From: Nocardia australiensis
Lineage (GTDB): Bacteria; Actinomycetota; Actinomycetes; Mycobacteriales; Mycobacteriaceae
Direction of reading: 5' to 3'
DNA: 64,000 nucleotides
Assembly (NCBI RefSeq): GCF_020733705.1
Contig: NZ_JAJFZM010000001.1
Span: 1,302,001-1,366,000, forward strand
Part shown: in pieces, positions 27,039 through 34,906 of the stretch
Layout of the letters: each line of letters starts with the position of its first letter
Numbering within the stretch: position 1 is the first letter of the stretch
Notes under the pieces: model-generated
What the model saw: the letters and a program-made list of their open reading frames with translations, nothing else
The model's database searches: none
What the model was told of the DNA's origin: nothing
Program-made: the position numbers and the translations under genes

Positions 27039-28358
27039 CTAAGGCAGCATGGCGCAGTTGGTCGGAGCGGGCTGGTCTGCGAGCCGATCGGTCATCCATG
27101 CCTGCGAGGCTGCCAATGACGGAAAAAATGCCAGGTCGTGGGTGCCCACAACTCCGGCGATGGTGGGAATCTCCGCATTCGCCTCCAGCTGAACCGGCAC
27201 GCCGCTACCGCACCAACCGGCGGCCATATCGCGGATGGGCGGAAATGGCGCTCCCTCATCGTTCCTGGCCGAGGAGATGAGTACCGGCACCGCCGGGGTG
27301 CCGGCGCCGACACGCTGTTCGTCGAATGCTTGTTTCAAAACCGGGTTCTGACTGATCACGGTGGTGAGAGGTTGTCCGCTGGTGGTCAATTGGGATGTTT
27401 GCCGCTGTTGGTTGGACACTGAGACCGCAATGGCGCATTTGCCTAGGCCGTCGTTCAGGAGCGCCTTGCCTGCGTCGTTGAGTTCAGCGTCGAGCACCGG
27501 GCGGGTGTCGGGATAGTCGGCGGCAATACCGTTGAGAATGAAGGCGACGGCCGGTCCGATGCTGGCTTGGCCGTCGTTGTACCCGATGAAGTACTCGGGG
27601 TCCACCACGGGCCCGCCGATGTAGGCGCCGCGAACGTTCAGATCGGGGGCGTAGCTCGGTTGCAGTTCAGCCGCTCCGGCCGAGGCCATGCCCCCCTGGG
27701 AGTACCCGTAGAGCATGACCGGCGACCCGGAGCCGAGGCCGGTACCTGGCAACTGTAGCGCGGCACGGGCGGAGTCCAATACCGCGTAGGCCTGTGCTTT
27801 GCGGTTGAGGTAGTCGTGAACTTCGGGCGTGCCCAGGCCGTGATAATCGGTCACAACTACCGCCATACCGCGCGACAGCAGCGAATAGAGCGCCATCACG
27901 TCGTATTCGGCTATTACGTCGAGCGGAGGCTGGTATTGGACCGGCTGCGGTAGCAGCTTCGAGGGCGCGCACTGGTCACCTTGCCCCTGCGTGCCGACCC
28001 CGTACGCGACCAGCGGACGTTCGCCCGGGCCAGTCCACGGCAAGGTCGGCTGCAGATACGTCCCCACCACCGCGGTCGGTGCGCCGTGCGTATCACTGCT
28101 CAGGTACATCATCCGCGTCGACATCGCCGGGACGATGCCGGGCTGGCCGGGGCCTGACAGCACCAGCCCCGACGGTTCGGCGCGCATGACCATACCCGGC
28201 GCTCCCTGCGGTAGCGGCGCCGGAGGCATGTAGAAATCATCGGCGGCGGCCTCCACGGGTGGTTGTGCCGATGCGTGTGGCGCGGATATCGCTCCGCCTC
28301 CGACTAGAATGAAAGATCCCGTCAAGATTGCGGCCAAACTGCGTATCCGGCTCCTCAC
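27039..28358 (-). CDS. secreted lipase (secretory lipase LIP family)
   Basis: A 439-residue exported esterase/lipase. The signal peptide covers residues 1 to about 31 (RSRIRSLAAILTGSF, hydrophobic core, then APHASAQ). The nucleophile is Ser220 in GYSQGG. The candidate acid is Asp in SARNDEGAPF and the His is in GTHDLAF, in the order of the Candida-type LIP family seen in many Nocardia. The GTG at 28358 was chosen because AGGAAGG lies 9 nt upstream and the signal peptide then begins normally. An ATG 15 codons upstream would give an unusual charged leader. It should act on acylglycerols outside the cell. Confidence 0.88.
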   Translation of the reverse strand: MRSRIRSLAAILTGSFILVGGGAISAPHASAQPPVEAAADDFYMPPAPLPQGAPGMVMRAEPSGLVLSGPGQPGIVPAMSTRMMYLSSDTHGAPTAVVGTYLQPTLPWTGPGERPLVAYGVGTQGQGDQCAPSKLLPQPVQYQPPLDVIAEYDVMALYSLLSRGMAVVVTDYHGLGTPEVHDYLNRKAQAYAVLDSARAALQLPGTGLGSGSPVMLYGYSQGGMASAGAAELQPSYAPDLNVRGAYIGGPVVDPEYFIGYNDGQASIGPAVAFILNGIAADYPDTRPVLDAELNDAGKALLNDGLGKCAIAVSVSNQQRQTSQLTTSGQPLTTVISQNPVLKQAFDEQRVGAGTPAVPVLISSARNDEGAPFPPIRDMAAGWCGSGVPVQLEANAEIPTIAGVVGTHDLAFFPSLAASQAWMTDRLADQPAPTNCAMLP

Positions 28359-28624
28359 GAATTCGATCCTTCCTGCGATTTGGGGATGCCTATGGATCAA
28401 CAATCGGATGCTGACAGTACTGCTAACGGGTATCGGTTATCGGCGAATCGAGATGATAATCGGCGTGTCTATGAAACTGGGCTGTAAATCGCGACCACTT
28501 CGTTAGCTGAACAAGATTCGAGGAGGTCGCCGGGAGCGCGCTTGGCGCCCGCGTACTGGGCAGGCGGTGCCGAGAACCCGCGAGTGAATGCCGCCCTTCG
28601 CGCTGTGCTCGAATGGCAAGCCGC

Positions 28625-28819
28625 TCAGCCAGATTTTGCGGCTTTCGAGGATCGCAGTGTCGGCACGTATTCCGGATTGAGCCGGATGCCGAGCTCTTCC
28701 AGTACGACCTCAGTTCCCGCATCGCTGGTCACGCGGACCCGCACCGGTGATCCGGCCGCCTCATCGACCAGCAGCAGCGGCGCGGGCCCCGTTTGCAGGT
28801 AGGCGTCACCCCACTGCAT
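28625..28819 (-). CDS. small hypothetical protein divergent from menC
   Basis: A 64-residue frame starting MQWGDAYLQTGPAPLLLVDE and continuing with alternating-strand sequence (VRVRVTSD, TEVVLEELGIRLNPEYVPTL). It reads as a genuine protein and has strong third-position GC. Its start is 25 bp from the menC start on the other strand. There is no clear ribosome-binding site and the family was not recognised. It could also be the preserved end of an older gene. Confidence 0.45.
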   Translation of the reverse strand: MQWGDAYLQTGPAPLLLVDEAAGSPVRVRVTSDAGTEVVLEELGIRLNPEYVPTLRSSKAAKSG

Positions 28820-28843
28820 GAGGCTGCCGTCCGTAGGGTGGCG

Positions 28844-29842
28844 ATGGTGACCACCGCCGACAGCGACGCCATCACCGAGACCATCGTCTACGCCATACCG
28901 ATGCGAACCCGCTTTCGTGGCATCACGGTGCGCGAGGGGATGCTGTTGCGTGGGCCGCTCGGGTGGGGTGAGTTCTGTCCGTTCCCCGAGTACGACGATC
29001 GGGAGGCGGCGGGATGGCTGGCGACCGCGATCGAACAGGTGAGCTCTGGGTGGCCGGAGCCGGTGCGCCACCGGATTCCGATCAATTGCACGGTGCCCGC
29101 CGTCGATCCGGCGCGCGCGCACCGGATCGTCGCGGCGTCCGGCTGCCGCACGGCGAAGGTCAAGGTCGCCGACCACCCCGATTCGCTGCCCGAGGACCTG
29201 GCCCGCGTTGCGGCGGTGCGGGACGCGCTCGGCCCCGACGGGGCCGTTCGCATCGACGCCAACGCCGTCTGGGATGTGCCGACCGCGATCGCCCACATCA
29301 ATCAGATCGACAGCGCGGCAGGCGGTTTGCAGTACGTCGAGCAACCGTGTCGCACCATCGAGGAACTCGCCGAGGTCCGCCGCGCGGTCGAGGTTCGCAT
29401 TGCCGCCGACGAGTCCATTCGGCGCGCCGAGGACCCGCTGCGAGTCGCGGTCGCCGGTGCCGCCGATATCGCGGTGCTCAAATGCACTCCGCTGGGCGGT
29501 GTTCGGCGCGCACTGCGGGTCGCCGAACAGGCCGGGTTGCCGAATGTGGTGTCCTCCGCATTGGAGACCAGCGTCGGCTTGGCGGCCCAGCTCGCGCTGG
29601 CGGGCGCCCTGCCGGAACTCGAATTCGCCTGCGGGCTCGGCACCATCTCGCTGTTCGAAGGTGACGTCGTCACCGAATCCCTTCGCCCCGTCGACGGCTA
29701 CCTCCCGGTACCTCGCACTCCGCCCAATCCGGACCTCGCACTACTAGAGCGATACCGGCAAAGCGACACCGACCGGGTGCGGTGGTGGCAACAGCGTTTC
29801 GACCGAGTGCGCAAGTTGGCCGACTCCCCGAGCATGCTCTGA
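28844..29842 (+). CDS. menC: o-succinylbenzoate synthase
   Basis: A 332-residue enolase-superfamily enzyme that dehydrates SHCHC to o-succinylbenzoate in menaquinone synthesis. The barrel lysines are in AKVKVAD, Mg2+ ligands in RIDANAVW, YVEQPC and AADESI, and the second catalytic Lys in AVLKCTPLGG. The SSALETSVGL block follows. The short barrel-only length and these motifs are those of actinobacterial MenC. ATG 28844 is preceded by TAGGGT (28834-28839), which could be a -10 for a near-leaderless message or serve as a weak ribosome-binding site. No other men genes are in the window. Confidence 0.9.
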   Translation: MVTTADSDAITETIVYAIPMRTRFRGITVREGMLLRGPLGWGEFCPFPEYDDREAAGWLATAIEQVSSGWPEPVRHRIPINCTVPAVDPARAHRIVAASGCRTAKVKVADHPDSLPEDLARVAAVRDALGPDGAVRIDANAVWDVPTAIAHINQIDSAAGGLQYVEQPCRTIEELAEVRRAVEVRIAADESIRRAEDPLRVAVAGAADIAVLKCTPLGGVRRALRVAEQAGLPNVVSSALETSVGLAAQLALAGALPELEFACGLGTISLFEGDVVTESLRPVDGYLPVPRTPPNPDLALLERYRQSDTDRVRWWQQRFDRVRKLADSPSML

Positions 29843-29928
29843 CAAGCGATTTTCGCGGCCCAGCCGCGCAATCCACGGGCACGCGATGGCGGCGTCGAGC
29901 AGGGCACGCGCCTGTCGGTGGGGCGGGC

Positions 29929-30009
29929 GGGCTGATATCGCGGTCGGTGAGCGCCTTGCCGCAGCCTCGGTTGCCGGACGAACACGCTCGCCGACGCGAT
30001 TATCAGCCC
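29929..30009. terminator. long imperfect inverted repeat between convergent genes
   Basis: Arms 29929-29953 and 29985-30009 pair over about 24 positions with one single-base bulge on each side and one G:U pair. The loop is 31 nt. The right arm overlaps the stop of the convergent metallohydrolase gene. It probably ends transcription from both sides, though no long T-run is present. Confidence 0.5.
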
Positions 30010-30515
30010 AACCGCACTCCGCAACCGGCCATCGTTGTCCGCAATAGCAGCGCCGCTTCCGGGCCGATCACGCCGTCGACCAGTTCGACATAGCGCAGGC
30101 AGAATTCCGGCCCGTGTGGCGCGACCGATTCCGGGTCCGATTCCAGATGATGGGTAAGTTCGTGCAGCACAACGAGTTCGCGTAACGCCCACGCGGACCC
30201 ACCGGTGTGCAGCGGTACCGCGAGGACCGCGTCAGCGGCCTCGTAGTGTGCCGCACTCGCCCCGGCCCGAGAGCGGACACGCACCGGCGCTAACGCTCGA
30301 TCCCATTGTTCGCGAACCCAATTGAGCCCGAGCACCTTCTCGGCATAGGTCTGCACCGAGCCGACCGAGGCGAAGCGGCGCTCGATCGGGAGGGTGAGGT
30401 GCGAACCGTAGAGTTCCACCGTACGGTTGCCGTGCTCGTCGGCCCGGTCGAATACGCCGCGCACCAGCTGTTCGGCGTCATAGACCTTGGCGCGCTGCGT
30501 GTCTCGCGGACTCAC
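30003..30515 (-). CDS. TIGR04338-family metallohydrolase
   Basis: A 170-residue putative zinc hydrolase. The zinc-site helix is VLHELTHHL, with a third ligand likely in the following APHGPEFCLRYVEL segment. This is the pattern of TIGR04338, a family found in mycobacteria and relatives and usually paired with a DUF2786 gene. The GTG start at 30515 overlaps the upstream DUF2786 stop by 4 nt. No signal peptide was seen, so it should act in the cytoplasm. Substrate unknown. Confidence 0.85.
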   Translation of the reverse strand: MSPRDTQRAKVYDAEQLVRGVFDRADEHGNRTVELYGSHLTLPIERRFASVGSVQTYAEKVLGLNWVREQWDRALAPVRVRSRAGASAAHYEAADAVLAVPLHTGGSAWALRELVVLHELTHHLESDPESVAPHGPEFCLRYVELVDGVIGPEAALLLRTTMAGCGVRLG

Positions 30516-31357
30516 GACACGCCGTCCCCGCCCGTCAATTGCCCGCGCGCGGCGCCGAGTTCCGGCGAGGTACCCAGCCTGGCGGCCCGCCCAGCCCGGT
30601 CACCCGCCCGCCGCGCCGCCGCCGAATGCCCGGCCGATGCCTGCGGGCCGCGCCAGGTTCCGCGCGCCTCGGAGGTCTTCGAGTAGAAATCGGTGAGTTC
30701 TATTTCCTTGTCGCGCAGCGCAAGCCCGGTGCCCGCGGCCGCGGATTCGGGAACCACCTCGGCCTCGACCTCCGCTTTCACCTCGGCCAGCCTGCGTCCG
30801 ATGCGGGCCGCGAAGGCCATCTGAAAATTCAGCCGTGCCGTCACCGGGGCGACCGCCGCCTGCACCCGACGCTGTACCTGCCTGCCCCACCGTTTCTCGG
30901 TGACCACCTTCGCCACCGTAGCCGAGCGATACTGCCCGGATTTGATGTACTGATCCGAGGCACGCACCATCTGCACGAGCAGGCTGCTGTACAACGCCTC
31001 ACACGTATCGATATCGGAATCGAAACCGTAGGCGTAGACCTGAGTGGAGGTTCGCGCAACATCGCAGCGCACATCATTCGCCGCCGCGATCGCGACGAAC
31101 AATTGCACGTAGGTGCGCAATCCCTTCTTGCCCGGCGCGCCGATCGGAATCATCCGCTGCACCGGCGCCGGCCTGCGTTCACGCCCGGCGACGTGCGCAC
31201 GAGCAACCGTCAGGTCGATGGATGATCGAGTCGCCAACCGCTGAGCCGCGGCGAGGAACGCCTCGGCCTCGTGCTCGTTATCGGTGGATTCGGCCTGGCG
31301 CAGTAGCCCGCCGATCCGCGTCAGCATCCGGTCGGGAACCGCATTCGGCGAAGTCAT
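30512..31357 (-). CDS. DUF2786 domain-containing protein
   Basis: A 281-residue protein with the DUF2786 helix pair at the N-terminus (RMLTRIGGLLRQAESTDNEHEAEAFLAAAQRLATRSSIDL). A central region follows (YVQLFVAIAAANDVRCDVAR, GFDSDIDTCEALYSSLLVQM), and then an Arg/Ala-rich tail from about residue 235. It overlaps the metallohydrolase gene by 4 nt. The two are a conserved actinobacterial pair of unknown function, resembling domains found in phage and mobile-element proteins. The ATG is 124 bp from the divergent sugar-binding protein gene. Confidence 0.85.
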   Translation of the reverse strand: MTSPNAVPDRMLTRIGGLLRQAESTDNEHEAEAFLAAAQRLATRSSIDLTVARAHVAGRERRPAPVQRMIPIGAPGKKGLRTYVQLFVAIAAANDVRCDVARTSTQVYAYGFDSDIDTCEALYSSLLVQMVRASDQYIKSGQYRSATVAKVVTEKRWGRQVQRRVQAAVAPVTARLNFQMAFAARIGRRLAEVKAEVEAEVVPESAAAGTGLALRDKEIELTDFYSKTSEARGTWRGPQASAGHSAAARRAGDRAGRAARLGTSPELGAARGQLTGGDGVS

Positions 31358-31480
31358 CCCCGTCAGCCTAGCGATCGGATTACCGGCACAATCAGGCGTC
31401 GCTCGTGAACACCATGTATCTTGCGTTGTGCATTAGTTTTGGTGTGCTGCTGCTCACGTCTCGACCATGGAGTGTCCGCA

Positions 31481-32782
31481 ATGGCTTTGAAAAAGGTGTC
31501 GTCCCGACGTTCGTCGCTCATGCCGCGAGCGGCGTTGGCCGCCGCTTCGGTGGCGCTGCTGACGGCAACATTCACTGCCTCGTGCTCGAGCGACAGCGGT
31601 GGCAGTCCGACCTCCCAGAACCTCAGCGGTCGTGGCCCGATCACCTATGTCGAGGGCAAAGACACCACCGAGACCGGCGCGGTCAAGCAGCTGATCGAAC
31701 GCTGGAACGCCTCGCACCCCGACGAGCAAGTGACATTCAAGGAGCAGTCGAACGACGCCTCCCAGCAGTACGACGACCTGGTCGAGCACATGCGCTCCAA
31801 GCAGTCGGACTACGACGTGTTCGCTATGGACGTGCCATGGACCGCCGAGTTCGCCGCCAAGGGCTGGATCCAGCCGCTCAAGGACAACTTCTCCATCGAC
31901 ACCTCGACCCTGCTCTCGCCGCCGGTAGCCAGCGCCACCTACAACAACGTGCTCTACGCCGCGCCCCGCAACACCAACGGCGGTTTGCTGTTCTACCGCA
32001 AGGACCTGGTGCCCAACGCGCCGAAGACCTGGACCGAGATGCTCGCCCAGTGCGCGACCGCCAAGCAGAACAACATCGGCTGCTACGCGGGTCAGCTCGC
32101 GCCCTACGAGGGTCTGACGGTGAACACCGCCGAGGTGATCAACGCCTTCGGCGGCACCTTCGTCGGCGCCGACGGCAAAACCCCGACGGTCAACAGCCCA
32201 CAGTCCCGCGCCGGGCTCGAGCAGCTGGTGAGCGCCTACAAGAACGGCGATATCCCCAAGGAAGCGATCACCTTCAAGGAACCCGAGAGCGGCGCCGCCT
32301 TCACCCAGGGCAAGCTGATGTTCCTGCGCGGCTGGCCCTCGACCTATGGTGACGCCGGCTCCGAAGCTTCCGTGGTGAAGGACAAATTCGCGGTCGCGCC
32401 ACTGCCCGGCGAGAACGGTGTCGGCGCCTCGACGCTCGGCGGCTACAACGCGGCAATTAGCGCGTTCTCCAAGAACAAGGCCACCTCGCTCGACTTCCTG
32501 CGCTTCCTGATCAGCGAAGATGCTCAGCACATCGTCGCCGCAGGCGCGCTGCCGTCGGTGCGCGCGTCGATGTATGACGACCCGGCGCTCATCGCGAAGA
32601 TGCCGTACCTGCCCGCACTCAAGGATTCGATCTCCAGCGCGGTGCCCCGCCCGGTGACCCCGTTCTACCCGGCGGTGTCGAAGGCCATCCAGGACAACGC
32701 TTATGCTGCGTTGAACGGAAACAAGTCCGTCGACGACGCGATCACCGGTATGCAAAAGGGCATCGAGACGGCCGGATCGTAG
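31481..32782 (+). CDS. sugar ABC transporter substrate-binding lipoprotein (LpqY/ThuE-like)
   Basis: A 433-residue lipoprotein with a twin-Arg-containing leader and lipobox TASC (Cys near 38). The SBP_bac_1 domain has FAMDVPWTAEFAAKGWIQPL, YAAPRNTNGGLLFYRKDLV, and LPSVRASMYDDPALIAKMPYLPALKD with RPVTPFYPAVSKAI. These blocks occur in the same order in mycobacterial LpqY, the trehalose-binding protein, but overall length and N-terminus differ, so trehalose or a related glucoside is only likely. ATG 31481 has GGAG 9 nt upstream. The two permease genes follow directly. Confidence 0.88.
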   Translation: MALKKVSSRRSSLMPRAALAAASVALLTATFTASCSSDSGGSPTSQNLSGRGPITYVEGKDTTETGAVKQLIERWNASHPDEQVTFKEQSNDASQQYDDLVEHMRSKQSDYDVFAMDVPWTAEFAAKGWIQPLKDNFSIDTSTLLSPPVASATYNNVLYAAPRNTNGGLLFYRKDLVPNAPKTWTEMLAQCATAKQNNIGCYAGQLAPYEGLTVNTAEVINAFGGTFVGADGKTPTVNSPQSRAGLEQLVSAYKNGDIPKEAITFKEPESGAAFTQGKLMFLRGWPSTYGDAGSEASVVKDKFAVAPLPGENGVGASTLGGYNAAISAFSKNKATSLDFLRFLISEDAQHIVAAGALPSVRASMYDDPALIAKMPYLPALKDSISSAVPRPVTPFYPAVSKAIQDNAYAALNGNKSVDDAITGMQKGIETAGS

Positions 32783-32826
32783 CTCTGGTTGCAGCGGACC
32801 CGACGAGCCCGTAGGAGAGAGAAACG

Positions 32827-33870
32827 GTGTCGGATCCTTCGGGAACGGCCACACTCGTGTCGAACGATGGCGATCAGGCGGAGCAATCCGCCACGCCGAA
32901 CAAGCACGGCTTTGGTTCGACGGTGGCAAGGGAAATACGACGTTCCGGTAGGGCATGGCTTTTCGTCACGCCGGTACTGATCACCCTGGCGGTGATCATC
33001 GGCTATCCGGTATTCCGCGCAGTCTGGATGTCATTTCAGAAGGACTCCGGGCTCGATCCGGCGACCGGAATGTTCGTGGAGGGCGGCAGTGCGGGCATCT
33101 CCAACTACACGCACTGGCTGGCGCAACAATGCCAGATGCCAACCGGCGAGATGGTTTCCTGCCCGACTGGCAACCTCGGTTCACAATTCTGGCTCGCGAT
33201 CGGTGTCACGCTGTTCCTCACCGTTGTCACGGTGACCCTCGAGGTCACCTTCGGCCTCGGCATGGCGATGGTGATGGGCAAGACGTTCCGTGGCCGGGCC
33301 CTGCTACGTGCCGCGGTGCTGATTCCGTGGGCGATTCCGACCGCCGTGACCGCGCGGCTGTGGGAGTTCATGTTCCAGTACGACGGGGTGGTCAACCGGG
33401 TGCTCGGCACGGGCATTCTGTGGACCTCCGACGAGTGGCCCGCGCGATTCGCGGTGATCGCCGCCGACGTATGGAAGACCACGCCGTTCATGGCGTTGCT
33501 GCTGCTGGCCGGACTACAGGTGATCCCATCGGATGTGTACGAGGCCGCGCGGGTCGACGGCGCGTCGGCGTGGCAGCGATTCACCAACATCACACTGCCG
33601 CTGCTGAAGCCGGCACTGCTGGTCGCGGTGCTGTTCCGCACCATGGACGCGTTGCGCATGTACGACCTGCCCGCGATCATGACCAACAACAATCCGGCGA
33701 CCCGCACCATCTCGATTCTGGTGGTCGACCAGGTTCGCCAGGGCCCCAATAGCGCCGCCGCGCTGTCGACGATCACCTTCCTGTTGATCTTCGCGGTCGC
33801 GTTCCTGTTGGTAAAGGTCTTGGGCGCCAACGCGGTCCGGACCCAGGAACAGCAGCGGGAGGCGCACTGA
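32827..33870 (+). CDS. sugar ABC transporter permease (SugA/MalF type)
   Basis: A 347-residue CUT1 permease with six membrane segments, starting near residue 40 after a charged cytoplasmic N-terminus. The coupling loop is EAARVDGASAWQRFTNITLPLLKP, the EAA motif that contacts the ATPase. A larger-than-usual periplasmic loop with two cysteines lies after TM1 (about 75-120). The GTG start has AGGAGAGAAACG upstream. Its stop overlaps the start of the second permease (TGATG). Confidence 0.92.
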   Translation: MSDPSGTATLVSNDGDQAEQSATPNKHGFGSTVAREIRRSGRAWLFVTPVLITLAVIIGYPVFRAVWMSFQKDSGLDPATGMFVEGGSAGISNYTHWLAQQCQMPTGEMVSCPTGNLGSQFWLAIGVTLFLTVVTVTLEVTFGLGMAMVMGKTFRGRALLRAAVLIPWAIPTAVTARLWEFMFQYDGVVNRVLGTGILWTSDEWPARFAVIAADVWKTTPFMALLLLAGLQVIPSDVYEAARVDGASAWQRFTNITLPLLKPALLVAVLFRTMDALRMYDLPAIMTNNNPATRTISILVVDQVRQGPNSAAALSTITFLLIFAVAFLLVKVLGANAVRTQEQQREAH

Positions 33871-34748
33871 TGGCGACCGTGACTACCGAAAAGTCTGCCG
33901 CGCAAAACATTCCGTGGACAAAACGACTCGGCTCGGTCCGGCTCTACCTCGGTGCGTTCATCGTGCTGGTGTGGGGGTTGGCCCCGTTCTATTGGATGGC
34001 GGTCACCGCGTTCCGCGACGCGGACTACACCTTCGACAACACCCCGTGGCCGACGCACGTCACGCTGGAGAACTTCCGCAACGCCTTCGACACCAGCCGC
34101 GGCAACGACTTCGGTAAGGCGCTGATCAACAGTGTCATCATCGGCACGGCCACCACTGTGGTCGCACTCGTGGTCGGCGTGCTCGCCGCCTACGCGCTGG
34201 CCCGACTCACCTTCAAGGGCAAGTACCTGGTGTCGGGGCTGATACTGAGCGCATCGATGTTCCCGGTGGTCGTGCTGGTCACGCCGCTGTTCCAGCTGTT
34301 CACCAATCTCGGCTGGATCGGCCAATACCAGGCGATGATCATCCCGAACATTTCGTTCGTGCTGCCGATGACCGTCTATATCCTCGCCTCGTTCTTCGCC
34401 GAACTGCCATGGGAGCTCGAGGAGGCCGCGCGCATCGACGGCGCGACCAAGCTGCAGGCGTTCCGGCTGGTAATGCTGCCGCTGGCCGCGCCAGCGGTAT
34501 TCACCACCGCCATTCTCGCGTTCATCGCCGCGGTCAACGAATACCTATTGGCGCGTTTGCTTTCCAGCGGCAAGACCGAACCGGTGACCGTCGCGATCGC
34601 GCGCTTCTCCGGCAACAATCCGCTAGTGCAGCCATACGCCGCCATTATGGCCGCGGGCACGATAGTGACCATTCCGCTGGTGATCATGGTGCTGCTGTTC
34701 CAGCGCCGCATCATCTCCGGTCTTACGGCGGGCGGCGTCAAGAGCTGA
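33870..34748 (+). CDS. sugar ABC transporter permease (SugB/MalG type)
   Basis: A 292-residue CUT1 permease with six membrane segments. The EAA loop is EEAARIDGATKLQAFRLVMLPLAAPA and the C-terminus is the usual FQRRIISGLTAGGVKS of MalG-type subunits. It is translationally coupled to the first permease by a one-base overlap. No ATPase gene follows; the SugC-like gene at 24047 is the likely partner. Confidence 0.92.
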   Translation: MATVTTEKSAAQNIPWTKRLGSVRLYLGAFIVLVWGLAPFYWMAVTAFRDADYTFDNTPWPTHVTLENFRNAFDTSRGNDFGKALINSVIIGTATTVVALVVGVLAAYALARLTFKGKYLVSGLILSASMFPVVVLVTPLFQLFTNLGWIGQYQAMIIPNISFVLPMTVYILASFFAELPWELEEAARIDGATKLQAFRLVMLPLAAPAVFTTAILAFIAAVNEYLLARLLSSGKTEPVTVAIARFSGNNPLVQPYAAIMAAGTIVTIPLVIMVLLFQRRIISGLTAGGVKS

Positions 34749-34906
34749 ACCCGGCCGAGAGCTCCCCGCACGACGGTTTTCCGCCTTAACCCGGTGATAC
34801 GAACGCGGGCCGATTCGACGCGTTAGAGTCGAGTTCGTCGAAAGACCCGGTTTCCGATCGTTGGCAATGCAGGTGAGTTTGACCGACGCTCCGGGAGGAG
34901 ATGATC

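Noticed and set aside
31454..32956. 500-codon minus-strand frame
   Set aside because: Antisense of the sugar-binding protein gene, with no protein-family pattern.
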